DNA from: Alphaproteobacteria bacterium
GTDB taxonomy: Bacteria; Pseudomonadota; Alphaproteobacteria; Micavibrionales; UBA2020
Direction: 5' to 3'
Assembly: GCA_016794125.1 (NCBI GenBank)
Contig: JAEUKT010000002.1
Coordinates: 1 to 64,000 of the forward strand
DNA length: 64,000 nt
Of the stretch, positions 16,701-25,467 are shown piece by piece. The notes beneath the pieces are model-generated. The model was not told the DNA's origin and did no database searches. It saw only the letters and a list, made by a program, of their open reading frames with translations. Made by a program: the position numbers and the translations under genes. How positions within the stretch are numbered: position 1 is the first letter of the stretch; each line of letters begins with the position of its first letter.

Positions 16701-19596
16701 CCTCCAGATGCAGCATTTTGTAATCGAACAGGCTGTCGCTTTCGACCGACAGCAATACATATGTATCCGGCACATCGGAGACGATCATCGCGCGCATGGT
16801 GTCGCCCGCGTTGTACGTGTCTTTTTCCGTGATGATCTGCAAGCCGCCATAGCGGTAGCCGATATTGGTCGCCTGCGTATCGCAGACATAGATATAGGCA
16901 AGCGCCGTCACGGTGTTGCCGTTATCAAAGCCTGTGAATTCCACGCTATAATAACCGTTTTCCGACGGCTCGAATTCAAACAGGGCTTCGCCCTTGGCGT
17001 TCGTTTTCACGAATTTGGTCATGATTTCCGCGCCGTCATAACGGCCCTGTTCCTTCAGCGTGCCGTCTGACCAGACGGGATCGCGCCATGTGTTGCGGCG
17101 GATGATCACCTTGCCTTCGACCGCGACAGGCTTGTCATCGGCGGTCTGGGTGCGGATCGTCACCTGTGCCTTGTCGCCCGGGCGGTAAATGTTGTTTTTC
17201 GCCTCGGCCGTTGCGTAATAGGCGGTTTTCATGACCTTGATATCGGATGTGCCACGGATTTCACGGCGGCTTTTATCCACCACGCGCACCTCGATGTGGT
17301 ATTGCAGCTGGTCGCCGGCATCCTTGGGCGTGTCGATTTTAAACTTTGCCTTGCCGTCCTTTCCGGTCTGGATTTTTGCCTGCTTCACCAATTGGCCATA
17401 GCCGCCATAGCCGTAATTTTGCGGGTACATGTCGTCGTAATACCAGCTATAGGCGCGCCACGGGCGGTAGTAACGCTGATACTGGTTCTGATACACCAGA
17501 TACTCCACATCGGCATCCGCCACCGGCCCGCCGAAGTAATATTGTGAATCGACGGATACATCGATGACATCGCCCAAACGATAGGCCGTGATGCCGTCTT
17601 TGGCTTCCTTCGGCTCCGGCGTGACGTTCACGGTATATTCGGGAAGCTTATATTCCTCCAGCCGGAACAGCTGCACGGTCGAAAGGTGGTTGTTCGCATC
17701 CGCCGTATAAAGCTGCAGCGAATATTCGCCCAGAACCGCCTTGTCATCCAGCGTCAATGTGCCGTCGAACGATCCGTAATCGTTCAGCGTGTCATCTTTT
17801 TCCAGCACCTGCTTGCCCTGTGCGTCGTAAATGCGCGCCTTCACCTTCATGCCGGCGGGCACAATGAAGCCGCCGTTTTTCGGCTGGCGCAGCATGGCCT
17901 TGAAATTCACCGTTTCATTGGGGCGGTATGCAGGGCGGTCGGTGAAGGCATAGAGCCAGTTTTCACCCTTGTTGTTGCTGTAATAATTATAATAGTTGTT
18001 CTGCACAAATGCCTGCCGCCCATCCGCCGCCATCGCGCCGAACACGGTGTGCTGCTGCGAATAATTCAGTTTGCTGTTGCTGCGCAGCGCTGTTTTCAGC
18101 AAGCCATCGTCATCCGTGCGGCCTTCATCGACGATCCAGCGCGTATTGTTGGTGTCGTCGTAATAGCTGTAGGTATAGCGGATATCGGCATTCGCAACCG
18201 GTTTGCCGGTTTTCGCGTCCATCGCAAAAAACAGCGCCTTGTCATTCGCGATCTTGCTGACCAGCGCGACATCGCTGACCAATACCAGTTCATAGACGGG
18301 CGCTAGGCTGCCGGATTGCGCGACCATCATATAGGCACCCGTGGGCAACTGGCCGTTTTTAGGGTCGGGCTTTTCGTCGCCGTCTTTGCGCCAGTCGGCC
18401 AGGCTTTTCTGCTCGCTGTATTGCAGGTGCTTGCCTTCTTCTTTCAATTCGATCCTGGTTTCCAGCGCGACGGGCAGCGATTTATAACGCCCCGACTGCA
18501 TCAGCTGCTGCAGCATGTCCTGATAGCTGTTGATACCGGAATTATCGGATTTCAGGTTGATTTCGCGTGCAAGGTCGAGCTTGTAAAACGACAGTTGCGC
18601 CGATTTGACGTTGCGCCATGTCAGGTAAAACTGGATTTCCGATCCCGGCAAAAAGGTGTTCGCAACGCCCACCGACAATTGCGGGTTCACGATATATTCC
18701 ATGCGGCGCTGCGCGTCATCGACCCATTGCGACTGGCCGGTTTTATATTTCGCGGTCAGTTGTTTATAGGTCTTCACCGCCTCCACGAAATCGGACTTGT
18801 TCTCGTAAAACATGCCAAGCTGATAAAGCGCGTCATCCGCCCATTCGGTGTCGGCGTAATCTTCGGCCACGGTTTTAAACGCATCAATCGCGCGGTCGCG
18901 CAATTTCTGATCGCCGCTGTAATTCTGCTGCCATGCCATCGCCTGCCCGTAATAGGCGCGCGCCTTGTCGTTATCCGATTTCGCAACCTTCAGGATTTCG
19001 GCGAAAAGCACCTGCAGCGATTCATTCCCCTGCGGCTGCTGCGGCGGGGGCACGGGCGCGATCATGCGCTTGCCGCCCATGCGGATCGGGCGGATATCGG
19101 TATTGTACCAGCCCCAGCGGCTGGTAATGAAATCGGCTAGCTGGAAGCTTATGCCGATGAATTTTTCACGCGCGAGATCAACGTCGGATGATCCTGCCCA
19201 CCAGTCGCGCGCGTCATCAAGGTATTTCTTGATAGATTCCGCCTTGCCGTATTGATCGACGGTTGTGTAATGCGTGGCGAGCGATACTTCGGCCTCGGCG
19301 CGCCAGCGGTCGTCCGTCTTGCCGTCGGCAAGCTCCAGCAGTTTTGTTTCCGCCGGTTTCAGGCGCGTTTCGTCCTTCAGCTGCAATACGCTGTCGCCCC
19401 ATTTAAACGCCACTTCGCGCTGGAGTTTTTCATCGGCTTTCTGGCCGTCGAATTTTTCAAATTCCGCCGCCGCCAGCTGCCATGATTTTTCCGCGTAATA
19501 TTTATTCGCCGTTTCAAGGTCGGATGCCGAATACGCCTGTGCCGGTTGCGGCAGCAGCATCGATACGGCAAGGGCGAAAAGCGCGAAAAATTTCAT
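13762..19596 (-). CDS. Bacterial alpha-2-macroglobulin (YfaS/MG2-type protease inhibitor)
   Basis: The chosen ATG at 19596 gives 1944 residues starting with a clear Sec signal peptide (MKFFALFALAVSMLLPQPAQA); the frame stays open 26 codons further upstream but without a signal. A TPR-like helical region follows (about 30-330), then macroglobulin domains with NETVNFKAMLRQP, a bait-like stretch rich in Ala, Lys and Met near residues 1110-1190, an A2M core (VTFPDSLTTWRATA), and the thioester motif CVEQ in YPYGCVEQTMSRFLP near residue 1430, then the alpha-helical toroid and receptor-like end. The thioester traps attacking proteases covalently. Unlike E. coli YfhM it has no lipobox, so it is probably soluble in the periplasm, and no pbpC lies beside it. 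It lies 154 bases downstream of allA on the same strand. Confidence 0.9.
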   Translation of the reverse strand: MKFFALFALAVSMLLPQPAQAYSASDLETANKYYAEKSWQLAAAEFEKFDGQKADEKLQREVAFKWGDSVLQLKDETRLKPAETKLLELADGKTDDRWRAEAEVSLATHYTTVDQYGKAESIKKYLDDARDWWAGSSDVDLAREKFIGISFQLADFITSRWGWYNTDIRPIRMGGKRMIAPVPPPQQPQGNESLQVLFAEILKVAKSDNDKARAYYGQAMAWQQNYSGDQKLRDRAIDAFKTVAEDYADTEWADDALYQLGMFYENKSDFVEAVKTYKQLTAKYKTGQSQWVDDAQRRMEYIVNPQLSVGVANTFLPGSEIQFYLTWRNVKSAQLSFYKLDLAREINLKSDNSGINSYQDMLQQLMQSGRYKSLPVALETRIELKEEGKHLQYSEQKSLADWRKDGDEKPDPKNGQLPTGAYMMVAQSGSLAPVYELVLVSDVALVSKIANDKALFFAMDAKTGKPVANADIRYTYSYYDDTNNTRWIVDEGRTDDDGLLKTALRSNSKLNYSQQHTVFGAMAADGRQAFVQNNYYNYYSNNKGENWLYAFTDRPAYRPNETVNFKAMLRQPKNGGFIVPAGMKVKARIYDAQGKQVLEKDDTLNDYGSFDGTLTLDDKAVLGEYSLQLYTADANNHLSTVQLFRLEEYKLPEYTVNVTPEPKEAKDGITAYRLGDVIDVSVDSQYYFGGPVADADVEYLVYQNQYQRYYRPWRAYSWYYDDMYPQNYGYGGYGQLVKQAKIQTGKDGKAKFKIDTPKDAGDQLQYHIEVRVVDKSRREIRGTSDIKVMKTAYYATAEAKNNIYRPGDKAQVTIRTQTADDKPVAVEGKVIIRRNTWRDPVWSDGTLKEQGRYDGAEIMTKFVKTNAKGEALFEFEPSENGYYSVEFTGFDNGNTVTALAYIYVCDTQATNIGYRYGGLQIITEKDTYNAGDTMRAMIVSDVPDTYVLLSVESDSLFDYKMLHLEGSVKLVELPVNDNYTPNIFLNAVSGQQYQLKTAQLQVIVPPSDKFLNVKVTSDKAVYQPQEEGTFDLEVTDKDGHPVESEVAIGITDAAIYYIQGEYAQDIQQFFYGEKKQPSIQTQASFYQRPYTLLMRGEDGGLITDQENERRRMNKDGRADDGQRDELAPRQLGMAGGKGDFAAAESVVMKSVSSNAAPAPAMAARGAAKEKVADKNEMDAKKSPAGMEEGQGAMQEPDRVRNDFRSTVTWLPSVKTDARGHARVTVTFPDSLTTWRATARAATKETSIGSVTHEVKSNKNLMIRLQAPRFFTERDLVNVSALIDNMTDKPVTVIPVIKTEGVNVTGLYKGGKFVKGEMTSVTVPANGQTRVDWAVSAQKAGMAKITVIAKSEKASDAMEKTYPVIPHGIEKFIAQSLVLKSTGDAVTKELTVNIPKERIKEATSLRLTVSPSLAANLLDALPYLADYPYGCVEQTMSRFLPAIIVRKTMKDLGIRGEDVEAYLSDVLEPRNDPQGHPQRRTDTTYKKLDKMTADALTRLYDFQHGDGGWGWWKDGDSDRFMTSYVVWGLSLARDAGMDVRGDVITRAAQFLRNQLVEEEDQPDMLAWMIHALSNVSTASDAFTDKQRNRLWDMRGKLNPYTRALFALAEHKYGNAERSRVLAQNIVNGVSEDKDNATAHWGESGIHYRWSEGGVEATAFNIKALANLDPQSPYLEKAVKWMVLNRRGASWKNTRDTAIAILGLADYLKATRELAPEYDYTVTVNGKEVRKGRADASNVFSFNRLIDIPAEDLKDGDNKVSVTIKGTGAMYVAAHAKYFTLEEPITKAGNEIFVTRKYYKQSVKETLMKGYTEDWVELKDGEAVKSGDRIRVDVLLDAKNNYEYLIAEDYKPAGLEAVSLVSGGGEAIKLDHEGKETSERTYVYQEFRDQKAAFFISSLKQGKHLLRYELRAEIPGEFHAMPDQAHAMYVPEIRANSDEARFTVTD

Positions 19597-19750
19597 GGCG
19601 GTGATCCCGTTCAAACGCGTTGCAACAAGGATAAGACGCGGCGTAACGCCCGATCCTTGGAAAATACTTTCCAATGATAGGTCGGGCGGCTTAACAGACT
19701 GTTAATTAAAGGGAAAACCGAATGTGAACGCGCGTTATAACGCCGTTACG

Positions 19751-20254
19751 TCAATAATCGATCGACATAATATCGTCACCCTCGAAATAGACCTCGTCGA
19801 GGTTCTTTTCCGGCCCTCCGCGGTCGATGACCATGAAGTCGCAGATTTTATCAAGCGCGAGGCTGTAATGGTGCCATGTGCCGCGCGCGTAATTCACCCC
19901 CTGCCTGGGCCCCGCGATAAAGGCGCGCATTTTCGATGCGTCGAAATCACCGGCGGGTGCGACGACCACCATATAGGGATGGTTGTCGAGCGGGTAAAAC
20001 GCCTGGCTGGACAGCGGATGCCGCTCCATCACCTTTAGCGCAATGGGGCGCGGCAGCGGTTTCGATCTGAAAATACTCACCAGCGGAGTTCCGCTGCCCT
20101 GCAGCAAATCCAGCGACGCAATGCTGTGATACCGTTCCGTATTGCCGTAGTTGATATGCCGCAATTCCTGCGCGGTCGCCGTTTCCAACACATCGCCGAA
20201 AGGCTTGAAGGCTTCAGCGGTCAGCGGCTCGGGCTTTAAAACGCAGTTTTTCAT
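19751..20254 (-). CDS. allA: Ureidoglycolate lyase
   Basis: A 167-residue cupin-fold enzyme that splits ureidoglycolate into glyoxylate and urea, the last step of allantoate breakdown. LTAEAFKPFGDVLE at the start, ERHPLSSQAFYPL in the middle and GTWHHYSLAL near the end are the family hallmarks. The start at 20254 (MKNCVLKPEPL) fits the family better than the upstream ATG at 20305. It is divergent from the allantoicase-like gene, so the two probably share a control region of about 80 bases. Confidence 0.88.
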   Translation of the reverse strand: MKNCVLKPEPLTAEAFKPFGDVLETATAQELRHINYGNTERYHSIASLDLLQGSGTPLVSIFRSKPLPRPIALKVMERHPLSSQAFYPLDNHPYMVVVAPAGDFDASKMRAFIAGPRQGVNYARGTWHHYSLALDKICDFMVIDRGGPEKNLDEVYFEGDDIMSIDY

Positions 20255-20333
20255 GTAGCTTTCGGGGGTTGCTTTGCCTGCCCAATAGTTGCATAAAATG
20301 ACCATCCATCAAACAAGCAATTGCAGGACTAAC

Positions 20334-21503
20334 ATGGCCAAAAAGCCCGCGAAAAAAGCAGCCCCGAAAACCGCCAAAACCGGCAAGCTGAACACCCATA
20401 ACGGGCGCAAGCCGATCCCCGCCATCCTGATGGCCTATTCGGAATCGGATTTCACGAACCCGCACGAAGCCATGACCGCGCAGGAGCCCAAGGATTGCCG
20501 AGGCGATTTCACGCATATGGGCGCGAAATACTGGGGCTATGAATCGCGCCGCCATATGGCGACCCGCGTGACCGACGGGGCTGAATCGCTGGATTTCAAC
20601 CATGCCGCGCATAACTGGATGATCATCGGCCTGAAAAAACGCGCGTTAATCGACGCCATCACCATCAGCACGAAGTGGTACACCGGCAACCAGGTGCAGG
20701 CGGCATCCGTGTTCCTGATCGACGACCTGGAGGGCGGGCAGGTGCAGGTGCTGGACCGCGCCAAGCTGAAACCCGATTCCGAACATGTCTTCAAGATCAA
20801 GCCTGCGACTGCAACCGAAGTATATGTGGAGCTGTATTACGAAGGCGGCCTTTCCCGCATCAATTTCTTCGGCGAACTGGCCGAGGTGCAATTACCTGAA
20901 CGGCGCAACCTGCTGGACGGCGCGAAGATCACGCATGTGTCGAACATCCATTACGGCGTGCCCGACCGCGCGGTCGGCGGCGACCGCCAGCAGATGTACA
21001 TGTATGGCTGGGAATCGGCGCGCACCGGTTACGGCGAGCAGGCGCTGTTCCATTTGAAAAAGCCCGCCGTGATCGACGAAGTGATCGTCGATACCTACCT
21101 GCACCGCCTGAACGCGCCCATGACCGCGCATGTCTATGGCCTCGACATGAACGCCAAGGGCGTGAAGGGCAAAAAGATCGACGCGCTGATGAAGCTCGCC
21201 CCGAAATGGAGCGTGGTGTTCGACGGCGACAAGCATGTCGTGCCGAAGGATTTCAAGGATTACATGCTGAACCAGAAATACCTGAAGGAAAAAGGCGTTA
21301 TCGACAACCAGCAGTTTAAAATTGTGCTGCACCTGCCCGAAGGCAGCCCGTGGAAGCCGATCATCCCCTTCGCGCCGCTCAGCCCCGATACCTATCACCG
21401 CTACCGCGACGTGTTCGATGCCGGTGCCGTCACGCATGTGCTGTATATGCACTATGATAACGGCGGCATCCACGGCCTGAAGATGTTCGGCACGGAAGAC
21501 TAA
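20334..21503 (+). CDS. alc: Allantoicase-like protein (divergent)
   Basis: A 389-residue protein, starting after a Lys/Ala-rich head. Two related halves are visible: the first with WGYESRRHMA and WMIIGLKKRALIDAITISTK followed by WYTGNQVQAASVF, the second with MYGWESARTG and KKPAVIDEVIVDTY. This duplicated jelly-roll pattern with GWES motifs is that of allantoicase, which hydrolyses allantoate to ureidoglycolate and urea. The sequence is more divergent than typical bacterial Alc, so the name is supported mainly by this pattern plus the divergent neighbour allA and the urate genes further on. The ATG at 20334 is preferred over the upstream 20289. Confidence 0.7.
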   Translation: MAKKPAKKAAPKTAKTGKLNTHNGRKPIPAILMAYSESDFTNPHEAMTAQEPKDCRGDFTHMGAKYWGYESRRHMATRVTDGAESLDFNHAAHNWMIIGLKKRALIDAITISTKWYTGNQVQAASVFLIDDLEGGQVQVLDRAKLKPDSEHVFKIKPATATEVYVELYYEGGLSRINFFGELAEVQLPERRNLLDGAKITHVSNIHYGVPDRAVGGDRQQMYMYGWESARTGYGEQALFHLKKPAVIDEVIVDTYLHRLNAPMTAHVYGLDMNAKGVKGKKIDALMKLAPKWSVVFDGDKHVVPKDFKDYMLNQKYLKEKGVIDNQQFKIVLHLPEGSPWKPIIPFAPLSPDTYHRYRDVFDAGAVTHVLYMHYDNGGIHGLKMFGTED

Positions 21504-22867
21504 TTGCGGCGGCGGTCGCGTTTCAGCAGGCTGAAGGCGAAGATCACTACCAGCGCCAGCGTCGCCAGCAGCACGCCGATGCGGATAATCGACGGTGCCT
21601 GCAGGCTGTCGCCCTGCGTCGTGAAATCGACGGTGTCGACGATGACCGACAATGTGCTGATCAGCGTAAAGGCCAGCATGAACAGGCCCAGCTTCTTGTT
21701 CTGCAAATGGTTCAGGTTTTCGCGGATGCGGTCGTAAATTTTCTCGACCAGTTCCAGCTTGGTGTTCAGGTTGTCGAAGCGGTCGCGCGTATGCCACGCC
21801 TTTTCCAGCGCATGCCATATCTTCAGCCCCTGCGGGTCGAGGCTGTTGTCGAAATCGTCATAGACCGCCTTGAACAGGGTTACTTTCGACTGGTATTCGA
21901 CGATGATTTCCGATTGCCGTTCCAGCAGTTTCATGTCCTGCGAATGTTTCTGGCGGTCGAGTTCGTTCGATAAATAAAACAGGTCGCGGTCGATATCTTC
22001 CGCCGCCACATAAAATATGTTCTGTGCGCGCACCATGCTGAGCAGCGTGCCCAGCTGTTTTGGCTGCACCGCACCCGTGTCATAGACCTCCGCCGAATTG
22101 CCGTTGCCGGGATAGACGGAAAGATGCGGGATGACCGACGCATCCTCGATCAAATGCGCCTGTTCGCTGAAAATCAGCTGCTTGCTACTGTGTTTCTGCA
22201 TTTCGTAGTCATCCGCGCAAGGCACATGGAACACACGATGCACCCAGAACAGGTCGCCGATGCCCTGAAAAATGCTGCTATTCGCCCAATAGGCGTTTTT
22301 GCCGCTGCCGTAAAAACTGGCAAGCGTATATTCGGATGACAGCTTGCCCGCCGCCGCTTCGAATGTCGCCTGAAACAGCGGGCGATAGGCTGCGAGCAGC
22401 GAGCTCGCCTTCTCCGCCGCCACGCGGTATTCGTCCATCGTCAGGTCACGCAGCCCCTCGATCTCCCCCACAAACGTCGCCGAGCCGTAACCCATGTCGT
22501 ACAGCCGTATATCGATGGCATGGATGTGGAAAACGCAGTCATTTTCATGGCGCAGTGTTTGCGGCAGGTTCAACGCCGCCAGCACATCGCTTAAGTCTTT
22601 TTCCTCCAGCATGCGCCCCGCGAAATATCCCGGGATAATCGTGTTCCCGCGCCGGGTATCGGCATCGATCTTCATTTTGTTGCCGCGCGCGCCATGTGCG
22701 GGCGTGTACCAATGGCCCTGCCCGCCCGCCATCGCGCCCACGAATTCCTGCTGGTACGCACCATACCCTTTCGCCAGCAGCGCGCGGCTGTCGATGACCA
22801 GCCCCGACCGCATCGGGCCGTTGAAGGTCATGTCGCGCCGTCCGCCGCTGCCGAGATATGCCGTCAT
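21500..22867 (-). CDS. Unknown protein with C-terminal coiled coil and two membrane helices
   Basis: 455 residues, family not recognised. The first 290 residues look globular, with many aromatic residues and no signal peptide. A helical, charged segment (about 295-390, with DRQKHSQDMKLLERQSEII and TRDRFDNLNTKLELVEKIYD) looks like a coiled coil, followed by two hydrophobic helices near 395-415 and 425-448 and a short RDRRRN tail. The overall shape (globular head, coiled coil, two C-terminal helices) resembles RMD1/DUF155 or CorA-like membrane proteins, but I cannot assign it to either. The ATG overlaps the stop of the M48 protease (ATGA), so the two are co-translated. Its stop overlaps that of allantoicase. 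Confidence 0.75.
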   Translation of the reverse strand: MTAYLGSGGRRDMTFNGPMRSGLVIDSRALLAKGYGAYQQEFVGAMAGGQGHWYTPAHGARGNKMKIDADTRRGNTIIPGYFAGRMLEEKDLSDVLAALNLPQTLRHENDCVFHIHAIDIRLYDMGYGSATFVGEIEGLRDLTMDEYRVAAEKASSLLAAYRPLFQATFEAAAGKLSSEYTLASFYGSGKNAYWANSSIFQGIGDLFWVHRVFHVPCADDYEMQKHSSKQLIFSEQAHLIEDASVIPHLSVYPGNGNSAEVYDTGAVQPKQLGTLLSMVRAQNIFYVAAEDIDRDLFYLSNELDRQKHSQDMKLLERQSEIIVEYQSKVTLFKAVYDDFDNSLDPQGLKIWHALEKAWHTRDRFDNLNTKLELVEKIYDRIRENLNHLQNKKLGLFMLAFTLISTLSVIVDTVDFTTQGDSLQAPSIIRIGVLLATLALVVIFAFSLLKRDRRRN

Positions 22868-25260
22868 GCGGCTTTCGCTTTCTTGGCAGAATAAACGCAG
22901 GCCTGCGGTGTTTTTTTCATCCTGCTTTCCAGCCCCGACACGGCATTCACATCGATGAACAGAAAACCCGGGCCGAGATTGGATTTGCCGATGAATTCGT
23001 TCAATTCCTCCTGCAGTTTTTTCTGCGTCGAAAACAGCGGCTGCTTCATTTTAAACGCGACAAGATATGCAGGATATTCCGGCAGGTATTTCACCTTTTT
23101 CTGAGCGATGTACACGCAGTTCAGCAGTTTATGTTTCGCGCAATGATCGGCAATCGCCTTTACCTTGTCTTCGGCAAGCCCATGGGGCAGGTATGTATCG
23201 GTCGCCAGCACGATCTCCCGCTCCTCCGACCCCGCCTGGCGTTCATATTCCCATGTATTCAGGCGTTCTTCCCACGCTTTCGCCTCGGGCATGCGCTGAT
23301 GCTTGTAGAAATAGCCAATCGCATGGCGGCAGGCGCTGGGCAGCGCCTGCGGGTCTTTTTGCGCAAGGCCTTCCATGACCGCCAGCTGGGTTTCATCGCC
23401 CTCGTAAAGCTTGATGCCGGCGATATTCATGCGCGCCGTGTTGTCATCGGGATTACGGCGCAGCGCTTCTTCGCAGGCGGCGATGATGGCGGCATCGTCC
23501 TTGAACCTGTCGGCCGCCCCGATCACCTCGTCCAGTTCTTCGCGCGTCAGTTCGGGCAGGGTTTTCTGCTTCAACTCGGCATATCGCGCGGTTACATGCA
23601 GGTGTTCCTTATGCGCCGCTTCCCAATGCGGGCGGGCGGATTCCAGCCATTCGGCGTTGAACGCAGCCGCCAGTTTTTGCTCGGCTGCGCCCAGCACTTC
23701 GGTGGCCGCGCTGCGGGTAATAGGTTCGGGCGCGACAAATCCATGCCCCAGCGCCTTCACCCGCTCCATCAGCGTCGGATGCGTGCTGGCATAGCCGGGT
23801 TCTTCCTTCGTCACGATGTCGATAATCTCTTTCTGGTCGCGCGCTTCGCCGAAAAATCCTGCCATCGCGCTATAGGGCGCTTCGCCAGCAGGGTCGGGCG
23901 TGGCTTCGGCCTTTTTCCATTGGTCGCGCCAGTACATCGTGGATGTTTCATGGTCGCGCACGGCGACCGCCGACAGCGCCGCCGCCGCATGATCCGCCCC
24001 CGCCAGCTTCGCGGAAAAAGCATCGGCCTCGTATTCGCAGCGGCGGGACAGCGCAAAGCTGTAGGCGCTGAACACGCCGATAAACCAGCTGTAAAAGCGG
24101 TTCAGCTTCAACGCATACCACATATGCTCGAACTGCAAACGGTCGCCCAGAATCAGCCAGCTGGTGCGGATGCGGTAAATCCATTGCCCCAGCGCGTTAT
24201 CCTTGGCCGCCACATGGCCGTATTCATGCCCGACCACGCTGGCCAGTTGCGGCAACGTGAGCGCTTGCATGAGCGGGAGGCCCAGCGTCAGCACCACAGG
24301 GCCAAAACCGAAGAAACCCAAAAATCCCGTGCTGCGCGATACGGATGCGTTCATTTCATTGCTGATATAGACGCGGGCGAAACGCGGCCCCTGCGCCTTT
24401 TCGATGATGCGCGACAGGAATGCGAACAGCTGCGGCGCGTCCTGTTCCCTGATCTCGATGCCGGGCGGCGGGAAATTGGGCATCAGCATGGATTTCGCCA
24501 TGATGAAGGAAAAACCGATCGGCACCGCCGCCAGCACAAAAGCGAGCTTGGCCGCGCCCGCATTCGCGCCCGACAGCAGCAGCACCGCAGCCCCCATGCC
24601 CAGTCCGATCGGGATCATCAGCAGAATCGAACCGAACACGACCGCGTAACCGACCAGCGCCAGGCGCACCGTGCGTTTTTTCAGCCATGCGGGGTCGGTT
24701 TTCGCCTTCGCCTCGATCAGTTCCACCAGATTCACGAAATCGTCGTCGCGTTTTTTACGCTCCGCCGGCGTGATGATGCGCATATCATCCGCCACCATCC
24801 ACAGCAGGTACAACGGCGGCAACACAATCGCCATAAACAACGCCATCAGGAAATGCCAGTTGAAGCGCAGGCCGCCGATGGAAAAACGCATCGACTGGTC
24901 ATGCGCGATATCCCATTCCGATACGAAGGGATGCGACGCCATACCGGTGTCGAACACGCCGCCTTTTTTCACCTGATGCCGCTGCGATCTGCCGCTATAC
25001 ATCCATTCGATGAAATCGGCCTGCAGCGTGAATTCGCGTTCGCCTGTCTTTCCGGTCAGAAGCATCCGTGGCGGAAAGGCCGACCAGTCCATCTGGCGCG
25101 ACACATATTTCCAGTCATAAGGCCCCTGCCATTTCACGATGCCCTGCGCCTGCGACAGTTTGTCGAGCGTCGGCTCAAACGTCGCATTGGTCGCCGCGAA
25201 TTGCAGCGATGCCGGCCAGATGAACAGGAAGATGATGGTGCAGATGACGCGTTTCAGCAT
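22864..25260 (-). CDS. M48-family zinc metalloprotease, membrane-anchored
   Basis: 798 residues from the ATG at 25260, which has GGAG nine bases upstream and begins a hydrophobic leader (MLKRVICTIIFLFIW). The zinc motif is HEYGH (near residue 343, in ASVVGHEYGHVAAKD) and the third ligand lies in CEYEADAFSAKLAG, both typical of M48 (HtpX/Ste24) proteases. Hydrophobic helices at about 165-190 and 210-265 put the catalytic domain at a membrane. After the protease come helical TPR-like repeats (around FKDDAAIIAACEEALRRNP), giving a domain layout like BepA-type proteases but with extra N-terminal helices. Role inferred: envelope protein quality control or processing, together with the overlapping downstream gene. 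Confidence 0.85.
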   Translation of the reverse strand: MLKRVICTIIFLFIWPASLQFAATNATFEPTLDKLSQAQGIVKWQGPYDWKYVSRQMDWSAFPPRMLLTGKTGEREFTLQADFIEWMYSGRSQRHQVKKGGVFDTGMASHPFVSEWDIAHDQSMRFSIGGLRFNWHFLMALFMAIVLPPLYLLWMVADDMRIITPAERKKRDDDFVNLVELIEAKAKTDPAWLKKRTVRLALVGYAVVFGSILLMIPIGLGMGAAVLLLSGANAGAAKLAFVLAAVPIGFSFIMAKSMLMPNFPPPGIEIREQDAPQLFAFLSRIIEKAQGPRFARVYISNEMNASVSRSTGFLGFFGFGPVVLTLGLPLMQALTLPQLASVVGHEYGHVAAKDNALGQWIYRIRTSWLILGDRLQFEHMWYALKLNRFYSWFIGVFSAYSFALSRRCEYEADAFSAKLAGADHAAAALSAVAVRDHETSTMYWRDQWKKAEATPDPAGEAPYSAMAGFFGEARDQKEIIDIVTKEEPGYASTHPTLMERVKALGHGFVAPEPITRSAATEVLGAAEQKLAAAFNAEWLESARPHWEAAHKEHLHVTARYAELKQKTLPELTREELDEVIGAADRFKDDAAIIAACEEALRRNPDDNTARMNIAGIKLYEGDETQLAVMEGLAQKDPQALPSACRHAIGYFYKHQRMPEAKAWEERLNTWEYERQAGSEEREIVLATDTYLPHGLAEDKVKAIADHCAKHKLLNCVYIAQKKVKYLPEYPAYLVAFKMKQPLFSTQKKLQEELNEFIGKSNLGPGFLFIDVNAVSGLESRMKKTPQACVYSAKKAKAA

Positions 25261-25467
25261 GGGCGGGAACTCCGAAAATATCCGTCCCAATTCTAAAGAC
25301 GCGGGTTTAAGGAAGCTCTAATTTGATTATGGATAATAAAAATAGCGCACGTTTTGTAATATACGCTTTATTTGACGGAATCTGGACGGCACTGGGCATT
25401 ATCTATTGCCATATATGCGGGTTCTGCGTTAGCTTCCACGCTGAACCGAACGGAGTCTCCCAAAGCC

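Noticed and set aside
13825-17070. Two 513- and 523-codon plus-strand frames inside the alpha-2-macroglobulin gene
   Set aside because: Antisense to a protein with a signal peptide and CVEQ thioester; the products are His/Arg-rich without family features.
22858-25296. 812-codon plus-strand frame opposite the M48 protease
   Set aside because: The minus strand carries HEYGH and EYEAD zinc motifs; the plus product is a low-complexity Arg/His shadow.
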